Below, piece by piece: positions 17,525 to 25,905 of a DNA stretch of 64,000 bases. This DNA comes from Streptomyces ortus. GTDB taxonomy: Bacteria > Actinomycetota > Actinomycetes > Streptomycetales > Streptomycetaceae. Numbering within the stretch: position 1 is the stretch's first letter; each line of letters begins with the position of its first letter. The notes under the pieces were generated by a model. The model made no database searches, was not told where the DNA came from, and saw only the letters and a list, made by a program, of their open reading frames with translations. Both the position numbers and the translations under genes were made by a program. The stretch covers positions 2,147,264-2,211,263 of the forward strand of contig NZ_JAIFZO010000002.1 of NCBI RefSeq assembly GCF_026341275.1, written 5' to 3'.

Positions 17525-18087
17525 CCGGGGCCCCCTTGGCCGGGGGCCGTGTCCTGGGCTGTGGAGAGGAGTTGGAGGCCCAGGCGCAGGCGGCGGCGGG
17601 CCTCGTCCGCCGTGACGCCCAGGTCTGCCGCGGTCTGGCGGTAGTCGCGGCGCTGCAAGTAGGCGAGTTCCAGGGCGGTGCGCAGTGGGGTCGGCATGGA
17701 CGTGACGATGTAGTCGGCGCGGGCCGCCACCGAGGCGCGGCGGACCTTGCGTTCCAGTTCCTCGGTGCCGTCCGTGTCGTTGTCGGCCAGCGCGGCGGTC
17801 TCCGTGGTGCGCAGGCGCTGCACGGCGAGGCGGTGCGTGAGGGTGGCGACCCAGGAGCGCAGGGGGCCCTGCTTGGGGTCGTACGACTCGGGGTTCTCCC
17901 AGACGTGGGCGAAGACCTCGCGGGTGATGCCGTCGGCCGCGTGCTCGTCCCCGAGCACGCGATGGGCGAGAGCGTGCACGAGTGAAGCGAATCGGTCATA
18001 GAGCTCGCCCAGCGCGGCAGCCTCCCCCCGCGCGAGCCGCTGTTGCATCTTGCGGTCCCAGCGGGGTGGCGTGTCCCTCCTGGCCAT
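17521..18087 (-). CDS. ECF-type RNA polymerase sigma factor
   Basis: A 188-residue group IV sigma factor. Region 2 spans about 22-90 (LYDRFASLVHALAHRVLGD, REVFAHVWENPESYD, then GPLRSWVATLTHRLAVQRLR), and region 4 is about 120-175 (LRTALELAYLQRRDYRQTAADLG as the helix-turn-helix start). It directs RNA polymerase to a regulon that cannot be inferred. ATG 18087 follows GAGGGGG. It is the first gene of a two-gene operon with its anti-sigma factor, overlapping by ATGA. The 360-base divergent region to the STAS gene should contain its promoter, possibly autoregulated. Confidence 0.9.
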   Translation of the reverse strand: MARRDTPPRWDRKMQQRLARGEAAALGELYDRFASLVHALAHRVLGDEHAADGITREVFAHVWENPESYDPKQGPLRSWVATLTHRLAVQRLRTTETAALADNDTDGTEELERKVRRASVAARADYIVTSMPTPLRTALELAYLQRRDYRQTAADLGVTADEARRRLRLGLQLLSTAQDTAPGQGGPG

Positions 18088-18447
18088 ACGGCCCCCTCGC
18101 CCCTGTCGTGCCGTGCGCCTGTGCCCGTGTCCACCGGATTCTCCTCTCCGGTCTTCTTACGAATGTAGTCGGCACCCGTGGTGACGCACGCCCCTTTGTG
18201 GCAATGCACGCCCCGGGGAGGGGTGGGGTGATAGGGCTGCGATCGCGTTGTGTGTGCCGGTTGTCACGGTGAGTGGGCTGGTGGGGTTGATTGTCCCGAT
18301 CGGGGGCCCCGGGGGCGGCTCGGGTTTGATCGGGGACGGTCGGGTGGGGGGTGTTTGGGTACGGCGGAGTGGGGCAGCCACGCAGCAGGGAAGTGAGGCT
18401 TTGGCTTCCGTTTCCGGGTCCGACATTGTCGAGCGAGGGACAGGCGT
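18088..18447. other. Divergent promoter region between sigma and STAS genes
   Basis: About 360 bases with no supported gene. It separates the leftward sigma/anti-sigma operon from the rightward STAS gene and presumably contains both promoters. No clear palindrome was found. Confidence 0.45.
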
Positions 18448-18822
18448 GTGACGCTCAGGGTGACCGAAGGCGAGCAGCGCGGCTGGGCCGTCGTGCGGGT
18501 TTCGGGTGAGATGGATCTGGTGACCTCGCCCGTACTGCGGCAGCGGGTGCACGAGGCCGTGGCCGACGGGCGGCGGGATGTCGTGCTGGATCTGTCCGGG
18601 GTGCTGTTCTGCGACTCCAGCGGTGTGAGTGTGCTGATCGCGTCGCGGCGGCTGATCCGCTCGTGCCAGGGGCGGCTGCGGGTGATCCTGCCCGCGCAGG
18701 GCGCGGAGGACGGGTCCCATGTGAACCGGGTGCTGGGTGCGCTCGGTGTGCGCCGGCTCTTCGACGCCTATCCCGATGTCGACGCCGCCGTGGACGATGA
18801 GACGAGTTCACTTTCCGCGTGA
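18448..18822 (+). CDS. STAS-domain anti-sigma factor antagonist
   Basis: A 124-residue single STAS domain of the SpoIIAA/RsbV/BldG class. It has VVRVSGEMDLVTSPVLRQ near the start and DLSGVLFCDSSGVSVLI, where DSSG (56-59) includes the serine phosphorylated by an RsbW-type kinase. In partner switching the unphosphorylated form sequesters the anti-sigma kinase. GTG 18448 has GAGGGACAGG just upstream. No kinase adjoins it; the ATP-binding protein at 24916 is a possible but unproven partner. It may instead act on a kinase encoded elsewhere. Confidence 0.9.
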   Translation: MTLRVTEGEQRGWAVVRVSGEMDLVTSPVLRQRVHEAVADGRRDVVLDLSGVLFCDSSGVSVLIASRRLIRSCQGRLRVILPAQGAEDGSHVNRVLGALGVRRLFDAYPDVDAAVDDETSSLSA

Positions 18823-18984
18823 TTACCGTCACGTATGGGGAAGATCGTTGGGTGTGTTCGTGACGACGTTGTCGCGGATTTTCCCCGGTCTTGGCGCAAG
18901 CGTCGTTTTCCCGCTCCCCGAGGGGGCCGGTCGTCGTACGCTCCTGCCAGACGCACCCACGTGAGGTAAGGCGGCCCGAAAGAC

Positions 18985-19497
18985 ATGGTCAGTACCGAGT
19001 ACGAGCGGAAGATCGCCGCCCGGTTCGCCGGCTTCGACCAGGACGGCAACGGCTATATCGACCGCGAGGACTTCAACACGGCGACGAAGGCGCTGCTCGC
19101 CGAGTTCGGCACGACGGCCCGGTGCGACAAGGGTCAGGCCCTGTACATCGGCGCGGAGGCCTTCTGGCAGGGCATGGCCGGCATAGCGGACCGTGACGGC
19201 GACCAGCGGATCACCCGCGAGGAGTTCGTGAACGGGGCCGTGAAGCGGCTGCGCGACAACCCCGACCGCTTCGCCGAGATCGCCCGGCCGTTCCTGGACG
19301 CGGCGCTCGCCGTCGCGGACGCCGACGGGGACGGTTCCGTGACACTGGATGAGACCGTGCGGATTCTGAAGGCCCTGGGTGTGCCCGAGGACACCGCTGC
19401 CACCGCGGCCGGCGCGCTCGACTCGGATGCCGACGGAGTCGTCACCGAGCCCGACATCGTGAGTGCTTTCGCCCGTTACTTCACGGTGCCCGAGTAA
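18985..19497 (+). CDS. Four-EF-hand calcium-binding protein (calerythrin type)
   Basis: A 170-residue cytoplasmic protein with four EF-hand loops: 18-29 (DQDGNGYIDRED), 69-80 (DRDGDQRITREE), 112-123 (DADGDGSVTLDE) and 146-157 (DSDADGVVTEPD). Loop 4 has Asp in place of the usual Glu at position 12, and loop 1 also ends in Asp, which normally weakens Ca binding or favours Mg. Length and spacing fit calerythrin or Streptomyces Cab proteins, thought to be calcium buffers or sensors. The ATG follows GTAAGG. Its 3' end overlaps the convergent acyl-CoA ligase gene by 22 bases. Confidence 0.93.
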   Translation: MVSTEYERKIAARFAGFDQDGNGYIDREDFNTATKALLAEFGTTARCDKGQALYIGAEAFWQGMAGIADRDGDQRITREEFVNGAVKRLRDNPDRFAEIARPFLDAALAVADADGDGSVTLDETVRILKALGVPEDTAATAAGALDSDADGVVTEPDIVSAFARYFTVPE

Positions 19498-20987
19498 CGC
19501 TCCCTGAGGCGGTACTTGAGTACCTTGCGCAGGGTCTCGTTGCGCGGAAGGGCGTCGACCACCTCCAGTTGCTCCGGCAGTTTGTGGGTGGACAGTCCTT
19601 CCGCGCGCAGATGGGCCGTGATGGCGGAGAGGGTGAGTGGCCGGGTTCCGGTGGTCTGTTCCACCACGGCGCAGACTCTTTCTCCTCGCTCCGGGTCGGG
19701 GAGGCCGATGACGGCTGCGTCGGCCACGGCCGGATGGCTGTGCAGCAGGTCCTCTATCTCCTTGGCGCTGATGTTCTCGCCCTTGCGGATGATCACGTCC
19801 TTCAGGCGGCCCGTCAGGACGAGGTGGCCGGTCGGGGTGAGGTGGCCGAGGTCCCCCGTGATCAGGAAGCCGTCCTCGTCGAAGGCCTGTGCGGTGTGGG
19901 CGGGGTCCAGGTAGCCCGCGCACACCGCTTCGCCGCGCAGGCGTACTTCGTTGTTCTCGATGCGGATCTCCATGCCCGGTGGAGGCTTGCCCTCCGTCGT
20001 CGCCAGGTTCTCCTCCGTGTCGTCCGGTGAGCCCATGGTGATCATCGGGACCTCTGTCATGCCGTAGCCGTGGGTGAGCTTCACCCCCATCTCGCGTACG
20101 ACCGCGTGGTGGATCTCGGGGGGCTTGGGCGCCCCTCCGCCGGCCAGGAGGCGCAAGGTCGGGATGAGCCTGACGTTCGGCTGCTTGCGTTGCTCTGCCA
20201 GGAACATGGAGTAGAACGCCGTCGAACCGCCCGCCACCGTCACCCCGTGCTTGCGGTAGCCCTCCAGTGCGTCCGGCAGCGCGAACTTCTCGAAGAGGAC
20301 CGCCGGGAACCCGTACAGCAGCAGCATGACCAGGTAGTCGGGGCCGCCTATGTGGGCGAAGGGGAAGGCGATCGAGCCAGTGTCGGCTTCCGACAGGTGC
20401 AGGGCGTGGGCCAGGCAGCTGCCGCCCGCGATCAGCGAACGGTCCGTGTGCAGGACGCCCTTGGGGTCCGAGGTCGTGCCCGATGTCCAGTAGATCCAGC
20501 GCACGTCCGTACCGGTGGCCGGGGGCGCGGGGAGCGACGCGGGGTCGCCGGTGGGGAGTGCGGTGTACGCCTCGAAGGTGCCGTGGGCGCCGACGCGTTC
20601 GGCCATGGCGGTGTGGTCGAAGCCCCGCCAGGTGCCGGGGACCGCGAAGAAGGCGGCCTGGGAGGCGCTGAGCGCGAAGGACACCTCTCGGTCCCGGTAG
20701 AAGGGGATGACCGGGGACTGGATCGCGCCCAGTCGCGTCAGGGCCATCGCGAGGACGACCGTCTCGATGCGCGTGGGCAGCTGCCAGGCGACCACCGTTC
20801 CCGGCCGTACGCCCATGTCGTGCAGGCCCGCCGCCGTGCGCTCGGCGCCGGCGCGCAGCTCCTCGAAGGTGAGGGTGCGGTCGTCCTGGAGGAGGACCGG
20901 GCGGTCGGGGGTGAGTGCGGCGCGGCGCTCGACCAGTTCCCAGAAGGTGCGGGAGGCGCCGAGTGCGTGCGCGGTGTCCGTGGGCAT
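19476..20987 (-). CDS. AMP-forming acyl-CoA synthetase (cyclohexanecarboxylate/fatty acid type)
   Basis: A 503-residue ANL-superfamily ligase that would activate a carboxylic acid to its CoA thioester via an acyl-adenylate. Motifs are YWTSGTTSDPKGVLHT (P-loop), HGYGMTEVPMITMG (A5), GDLGHLTPTGHLVLTGRLKD (hinge), KGENISAKEIED, and a C-terminal catalytic lysine in PRNETLRKVLKYRL. ATG 20987 has GAGGAG upstream. A CTGACGGTCCGTCAG operator lies 34 bases before the start, and a second serves the divergent amidohydrolase operon. It is the leftmost member of the catabolic regulon. The substrate is not deducible. Confidence 0.9.
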   Translation of the reverse strand: MPTDTAHALGASRTFWELVERRAALTPDRPVLLQDDRTLTFEELRAGAERTAAGLHDMGVRPGTVVAWQLPTRIETVVLAMALTRLGAIQSPVIPFYRDREVSFALSASQAAFFAVPGTWRGFDHTAMAERVGAHGTFEAYTALPTGDPASLPAPPATGTDVRWIYWTSGTTSDPKGVLHTDRSLIAGGSCLAHALHLSEADTGSIAFPFAHIGGPDYLVMLLLYGFPAVLFEKFALPDALEGYRKHGVTVAGGSTAFYSMFLAEQRKQPNVRLIPTLRLLAGGGAPKPPEIHHAVVREMGVKLTHGYGMTEVPMITMGSPDDTEENLATTEGKPPPGMEIRIENNEVRLRGEAVCAGYLDPAHTAQAFDEDGFLITGDLGHLTPTGHLVLTGRLKDVIIRKGENISAKEIEDLLHSHPAVADAAVIGLPDPERGERVCAVVEQTTGTRPLTLSAITAHLRAEGLSTHKLPEQLEVVDALPRNETLRKVLKYRLRERYSGTVK

Positions 20988-21020
20988 GTCCGTGCTCCTC
21001 GCCGCCGGCATGGACGGAAC

Positions 21021-21033
21021 TGACGGTCCGTCA
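21021..21033. promoter_or_regulatory. TetR-type operator 1 (acyl-CoA ligase)
   Basis: TGACGGTCCGTCA, a perfect 13-base palindrome extended by C and G to CTGACGGTCCGTCAG. It lies 34 bases upstream of the leftward acyl-CoA ligase start. Confidence 0.75.
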
Positions 21034-21098
21034 GGTTGCGTGGAGAGCGTAGGCGTCTGCGCCTTGTCGGTCCAGGGGTGCGGGGCTAGCCTGCCTTC

Positions 21099-21111
21099 TG
21101 ACGGTCCATCA
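21099..21111. promoter_or_regulatory. TetR-type operator 2 (amidohydrolase operon)
   Basis: TGACGGTCCATCA, one mismatch from operator 1. It lies 28 bases upstream of the rightward amidohydrolase start and 78 bases from operator 1 in the same divergent region. Confidence 0.7.
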
Positions 21112-21138
21112 GATATGCCGTGGGAGAGGGCTGGACTC

Positions 21139-22344
21139 ATGACCGAACTGCCTCGGATCATCAGCGTCGACGACCATGTGATCGAGCCCGCCCACCTCTT
21201 CGAGACCTGGCTGCCGAGGAAATACCGCGATCGCGGACCCAAGCCGCTGACGGCGGGCATCGGCGAGCTGGCCTACGTGGCCGGCAAGTACCGGATCACG
21301 ATGGACCCGGACGGGCCGCCGACCGACTGGTGGATCTACGAGGACCTGAAGTTCCCGTACAAGCGCAACATCGCCGCCGTCGGCTTCGACCGGGACGAGA
21401 TGACGCTTGAGGGCATCACGCGCGCGGAGATGCGGCCCGGGTGCTGGGATCCGGTCGAGCGGCTCAAGGACATGGACGCGAATCATGTGGAGGGGAGCCT
21501 GTGCTTCCCGACCTTTCCGCGCTTTTGCGGGCAGACCTTCTCCGAGGCGCACGACAAGGAGGTCGCGCTGGCCTGCGTGCGTGCCTACAACGACTTCATG
21601 GTCGAGGAGTGGTGCGGGGGGAGCGGAGGGCGGCTGATTCCGCTGTGCATCATTCCGCTCTGGGACATCGACCTCGCTGTCGCGGAGATACGGCGCAACG
21701 CCGGTCGGGGCGTACGGGCCGTGACGTTCTCGGAGATCCCGACCCATCTGGGACTGCCGTCCATCCACTCCGGGTACTGGGATCCGTTCTTCGCCGTCTG
21801 CCAGGAGACCGGCACGGTCGTCAACATGCATATCGGCAGCAGTTCCCAGATGCCTGCCGCGTCTCCCGATGCTCCCCCCGCTGTCCAGGCGTCCCTGAGT
21901 TTCAACAACGCCATGGCCTCGATGATGGATTTCCTGTTCTCGGGTGTGCTGGTCAAGTTCCCGCGGCTGAAACTCGCGTACAGCGAAGGGCAGATGGGGT
22001 GGATCCCGTACGCGCTGGAGCGTGCCGATGACGTGTGGGAGGAGCACCGGGCCTGGGGCGGGGTGCGGGATCTGATTCCCGAGCCGCCGTCCACTTACTA
22101 CTACCGGCAGATCTTCTGCTGCTTCTTCCGTGACAAGCACGGGGTCGCCTCGCTGGATGTGGTGGGGCGGGACAATGCCACGTTCGAGACCGACTATCCG
22201 CACGTCGACTCGACCTTCCCGCACACCAAGGAGGTCGCCCTCGATCATGTGAAGGGCCTCGACGACGAGACCGTCTACAAGCTGATGCGCGGCAACGCCA
22301 TCCGCATGCTGGGCCTGGACCTGGACCTCGACAGGGCTCGGTAG
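21139..22344 (+). CDS. Amidohydrolase family 2 protein (ACMSD-like)
   Basis: A 401-residue metal-dependent hydrolase or decarboxylase of PF04909. The N-terminal VDDHVIEP (Asp-x-His) and the downstream NMHIGSSSQ and FETDYPHVDSTFPH carry the probable metal-binding His and Asp residues. Relatives are frequent in steroid- and aromatic-degrading actinobacteria, where roles range from decarboxylation to ring-product hydrolysis. ATG 21139 follows GGGAGAGGG. It leads an operon with two acyl-CoA dehydrogenases (three-base gaps), under operator 2. The exact reaction is unknown. Confidence 0.88.
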   Translation: MTELPRIISVDDHVIEPAHLFETWLPRKYRDRGPKPLTAGIGELAYVAGKYRITMDPDGPPTDWWIYEDLKFPYKRNIAAVGFDRDEMTLEGITRAEMRPGCWDPVERLKDMDANHVEGSLCFPTFPRFCGQTFSEAHDKEVALACVRAYNDFMVEEWCGGSGGRLIPLCIIPLWDIDLAVAEIRRNAGRGVRAVTFSEIPTHLGLPSIHSGYWDPFFAVCQETGTVVNMHIGSSSQMPAASPDAPPAVQASLSFNNAMASMMDFLFSGVLVKFPRLKLAYSEGQMGWIPYALERADDVWEEHRAWGGVRDLIPEPPSTYYYRQIFCCFFRDKHGVASLDVVGRDNATFETDYPHVDSTFPHTKEVALDHVKGLDDETVYKLMRGNAIRMLGLDLDLDRAR

Positions 22345-22347
22345 GCG

Positions 22348-23502
22348 ATGGATCTTTCGTACTCGGTCGAGGACGAGGAGTTCCGGGCCCGGCTGCGGGA
22401 ATGGCTCAGGGAGGTGCTTCCCGGGCTGCCCGCCAAGCCCTCGGCCGACGACTGGCCGGGGCGGCGGGCGTACGACCTCGGGTGGCAGCGGCTGCTGTAC
22501 GGCGCCGGGTACGCGGGCCTGCACTGGCCGGTCGACGCGGGGGGCCGTGGTGCCACGCCGACCCGGCATCTGATCTTTCTGGAGGAGACCGAGAAGGCGG
22601 GCGCTCCCTACGTGGGGGCCAATTTCGTCGGGCTGCTGCACGCCGGGCCGACCATCGCCGCCGAGGGCAGCGCTCGGCAGCGGGCGCGGTGGCTGCCGCC
22701 CGTGCTGCGCGGCGAGGAGGTGTGGTGCCAGGGCTTCAGCGAGCCGGACGCCGGGTCCGACCTCGCGTCGCTGCGCACGCGCGCGTGGCGGGACGGCGAC
22801 GACTATGTGGTCACCGGGTCCAAGATCTGGACCTCGCATGCCGAAGTCGCCGACTGGTGCGAGCTGTTGGTGCGCACCGACGGGGACGCTCCGAAGCATC
22901 GGGGGATCACCTGGCTGGCGATGCCGATGGACGCGCCGGGGATCACCGTGCGACCGCTTCGTACGCTCGCCGGTTCGGCCGAGTTCGCCGAGGTCTTCCT
23001 CGACGAGGTGCGGGTGCCCGTCGCCAACCGGGTCGGCGAGGAGAACGACGGCTGGCGCGTGACCATGGTGACGCTGTCCTTCGAACGCGGCACCGCCTTC
23101 GTGGGCGAGGTGGTGGCCTGCCGGCGGGTGCTGGGCGAGATGGCCCGGGAGGCCCGGAAGAACGGCCGGTGGGACGACGCGTCGCTGCGGCGCCGGCTCG
23201 GGCGGCTCAACGCCGAGTTCCGGGCGCTCTGGCGGCTGACGCAGTGGAACGTGAGCGAGTCCGAGCGCGGCGGCGGGGTGCCGGGCGTGGGCGGTTCGGT
23301 CTTCAAGCTGCGGTACTCGCAGGCGCGGCAGGAACTCTACGACGCGGCGGCCGAGGTGCTGGGCCCCGAAGCGCTCGATCTGGGCCGGGAGTGGACGGTC
23401 GACCGGCTGTCGTCGCTCTCGTACACCATCGCGGCCGGGACCTCGCAGATCCAGCGGAACATCGTGGCCGAGCGGATCCTGGGCCTCCCGAAGGGACGGT
23501 GA
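22348..23502 (+). CDS. Acyl-CoA dehydrogenase, larger subunit type
   Basis: A 384-residue flavoenzyme oxidising an acyl-CoA to the 2,3-enoyl-CoA. The FAD and substrate-loop signature is CQGFSEPDAGSDLASLRTRAW (split around residues 128-148), and the C terminus has the family ending TSQIQRNIVAERILGLPKG. It starts three bases after the amidohydrolase and is followed three bases later by a shorter, divergent dehydrogenase. Adjacent unequal pairs are characteristic of the alpha2beta2 heterotetrameric dehydrogenases of actinobacterial steroid catabolism, so the two products probably form one enzyme. Confidence 0.92.
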   Translation: MDLSYSVEDEEFRARLREWLREVLPGLPAKPSADDWPGRRAYDLGWQRLLYGAGYAGLHWPVDAGGRGATPTRHLIFLEETEKAGAPYVGANFVGLLHAGPTIAAEGSARQRARWLPPVLRGEEVWCQGFSEPDAGSDLASLRTRAWRDGDDYVVTGSKIWTSHAEVADWCELLVRTDGDAPKHRGITWLAMPMDAPGITVRPLRTLAGSAEFAEVFLDEVRVPVANRVGEENDGWRVTMVTLSFERGTAFVGEVVACRRVLGEMAREARKNGRWDDASLRRRLGRLNAEFRALWRLTQWNVSESERGGGVPGVGGSVFKLRYSQARQELYDAAAEVLGPEALDLGREWTVDRLSSLSYTIAAGTSQIQRNIVAERILGLPKGR

Positions 23503-23505
23503 GCG

Positions 23506-24414
23506 GTGGACTTCCAACTCACCGACGATCAACGAGCGTTACGGGCCGGGATGCGGGAGTTGCTGGCGCGGCGGTTCGGGCGGGAGCGGTTGCGGGCCGC
23601 CGCGGACCCGGGGCCGGGGCAGATTGCGGGCTCCGGGGCGCTCGACCGGGCGCTCTGGCGTGAGTTGGGGGAGGCCGGGTTCTTCGCGCTGCGGCTGCCG
23701 GAGGAGCGGGGCGGGGTCGGGCTCGGGCTGCCCGAGGCGGTGCTCGCCTTCGAGGAGGCCGGCCGGGCGCTGCTGCCCGGACCCCTGGTGGCCACCCACC
23801 TCGCGGCCGGCGAGGTGCCGGGCGCGGCCACCGGCGCGTGTGTCGTCGCCGCCGCCGACGGCGACCTCGTTGAATGGCTGGACGAGGCCGACGTCGTACG
23901 CGGAGAGGTGACCGGAGCCGTCGCCCTTCGCTCCGTCGACCCGCTGACGCCGCTGCACCGGGTGCCCCGGGCCGCGCCCCACGACCCGGTCGCCGCCCTG
24001 CTGACCGCCGCCGAGCAGCTCGGCTCGGCCGGGTGGACCTGTGCGCTGGCCGTGCAACACGCCCGGACCCGTGAGCAGTTCGGGCAGCCGATCGGGGCCT
24101 TCCAGGCGGTGAAACACCTGTGCTCGGAGATGCTGGTGCGGGTCGAAGTGGCCCGCGCGGCGGTGTACGCGGCGGCCGTCACCGGCGATCCGCTCGACAT
24201 CGCGGCGGCCCGGCTGCTGGCTGACGAGGCCGCCGAGCGCGGGGCCCGCGACTGCCTCCAGGTGCACGGCGGGATGGGTTTCACCTGGGAGTCCGACGTC
24301 CACCTGCACCTCAAACGAGCCTGGTCGCGGGCCCGTCGCGGGGCGGGCGCGGCGGCGGCCGAGGAGGCGCTCGCGGAGGATCTGCTGGCGTCGGGGGCCC
24401 GGTCCGGGAGGTGA
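23506..24414 (+). CDS. Acyl-CoA dehydrogenase, short subunit type, with a TTA codon
   Basis: A 302-residue protein, shorter than the usual 380. It keeps the C-terminal domain (HARTREQFGQPIGAFQAVKHL and LQVHGGMGFTWESDVHLHLKRA) but has a compact middle domain. It is probably the partner subunit of the dehydrogenase three bases upstream. The GTG at 23506 is reached by coupling. Codon 12 (23539-23541) is TTA, read by the bldA leucyl-tRNA, so full function of this operon may be limited to development or stationary phase. It is one of only two TTA codons I found in the window's accepted genes. Confidence 0.88.
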   Translation: MDFQLTDDQRALRAGMRELLARRFGRERLRAAADPGPGQIAGSGALDRALWRELGEAGFFALRLPEERGGVGLGLPEAVLAFEEAGRALLPGPLVATHLAAGEVPGAATGACVVAAADGDLVEWLDEADVVRGEVTGAVALRSVDPLTPLHRVPRAAPHDPVAALLTAAEQLGSAGWTCALAVQHARTREQFGQPIGAFQAVKHLCSEMLVRVEVARAAVYAAAVTGDPLDIAAARLLADEAAERGARDCLQVHGGMGFTWESDVHLHLKRAWSRARRGAGAAAAEEALAEDLLASGARSGR

Positions 24415-24915
24415 ACCGCGGGGGCTGAGCGGAGCCGAATGCCGCCGATCGTGGCGCTGTGGCGGGGAGGGGGAGCGCCCCGAGGGGGACGGAAGTCACG
24501 GAACGTGGCATACCGGAATTACCGAGCGTTGATATCGGGTTGTGTCCTACGCGTGACTCGTCACGGCCTGGAGTCGAGGGCCCGCTCCGGTACCTTGTGT
24601 GGGATGCGAGTGGTTCTGAGGCCGGGCCATCACGGTGTTGCCCCCGGGGCAGCCCCGGATCCGGCGATGCGTGCCGCTCGTGGGGCGGGAAGCAGGACCG
24701 TTCCTGCCTGTTCGACTCCCCGCGGCGAGCGTCGCACAGTATGCCGCACGCGTACTCCTTCGCGCTGGAATATGCCCGAAGCGCTTGGCGGGGTGACTGT
24801 ACGTCAACCATGCTGTCTCCTGAGGGAATCACGTTCCGTGAGCCCTTTTCTGACCACGATCGTGGCCCTTGCGAGGCGCGAGGCGATGTGTCCGCCGGTT
24901 CGGATGGTGTGAGCG
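24415..24915. other. 500-base intergenic region with an inverted 12-base word
   Basis: No gene is supported. The word TCACGGAACGTG occurs at 24496-24507 and, inverted, at 24830-24841; each contains a CACG-n3-CGTG dyad. This is presumably the promoter region of the ATP-binding protein gene. Confidence 0.5.
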
Positions 24916-25449
24916 GTGCAGGTGCTTCAAGTGCAGCTGGAGATCCGGCCCGACCCCGCGGAGGTGGGGCGAGCCCGGAGGTGGGCCCGTTCGCGGCTCG
25001 CGGGTTCCGGGATAGAGGCCGATGAGCCACTGGCCGAGACGCTGATCCTGCTCATCTCGGAGCTGGTCACCAACGCCGTGGTGCACACCGGCCGCCCCGC
25101 CGTCCTGCGGCTGTTCGTGCCGGACGCGGCGAGCGCGCCGACGGCCGGTGAGCGGGCCGTCGGAGAGGCCGTGGCGACCGTCCGCCTGGAGGTCGTCGAC
25201 GCCAGTACGCGCGCCCCGCGCCCGCGCTGCGCCGACGGCGACGACACCAACGGCCGCGGCCTCGCGCTCGTCGACGGTCTCGCCGACCGCTGGGGCTGGA
25301 GCGCGGAGGGCGCCGGCAAGCGCATCTGGTGCGAGGTGGACCGCTGTTCGTCGGCCGCCACCCTCGACGCGGGATGCGACGCGGCGCCCGTGGTTCCTTC
25401 GGTGGCGTCTCCCGCGGTGTACGGGGATCTGGCGTACGAGGCCGTGTAG
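24916..25449 (+). CDS. ATP-binding protein of the RsbW/SpoIIAB type
   Basis: A 177-residue GHKL (HATPase_c) protein. The N-box helix is ELVTNAVVHTG (about 47-57), the G1-type motif is NGRGLALVDGL, and the region ends WGWSAEGAGKRIWCEV. A C-terminal tail of about 35 residues rich in Ala, Pro and Val follows. Such proteins are serine kinases of STAS antagonists or anti-sigma factors. Streptomyces has dozens, and targets cannot be inferred; the STAS protein at 18448 is a candidate. The GTG at 24916 has only a weak GGTGTGAGC upstream. Confidence 0.85.
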   Translation: MQVLQVQLEIRPDPAEVGRARRWARSRLAGSGIEADEPLAETLILLISELVTNAVVHTGRPAVLRLFVPDAASAPTAGERAVGEAVATVRLEVVDASTRAPRPRCADGDDTNGRGLALVDGLADRWGWSAEGAGKRIWCEVDRCSSAATLDAGCDAAPVVPSVASPAVYGDLAYEAV

Positions 25450-25905
25450 GGACTGGCCCCGCCAGGGCTCGTCACGCGGGAGCGGGCGCTCGGGCACGGG
25501 TGCGCCCGCTGGCGCACGCGTGGCACGGAGTTCGGGGCCGGGGCGTCCGCCGCGGTCGCATGCGCCGGGCCGTGCTTCCGTCGGTGGACGGCACAAAGGC
25601 CGCCAATGGCATGAATCCCCGAACGGGTGTTGACGGCGCTTGTCCGTTTCGTCACGCTTGCGTTCAGCGGTTCGCCGTGAGGGGATGTCGAGGTCCTCGG
25701 TGACGGGAGCCCTCGGCGGGCGCGGACCGTGATTCGGCGTCGGCTCCTGCGGGGTCAGGGGCGGACGCGCCGGAGAGCCGGATGGCGGCGCGCGATGCGG
25801 CGCTCGGGCCGGGGTGGGGGCACCTCGCGCCCGGGCGTGGTCGTACGTGGGGGAGACGCGCCGCCAGCCGGCCCCGGACGGTCCCGGGCGGGGAGTCCGC
25901 CTCCC
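25450..25905. other. Convergent intergenic region, no gene seen
   Basis: About 455 bases between the rightward ATP-binding protein gene and the leftward cyclase gene. Only low-quality Arg-rich frames are present, and no clear terminator hairpin or repeat was picked out. Confidence 0.4.

Noticed and set aside
25450..25905. Small ORFs on either strand
   Set aside because: Short, Arg-rich, no ribosome sites, and inconsistent with the convergent gene ends.
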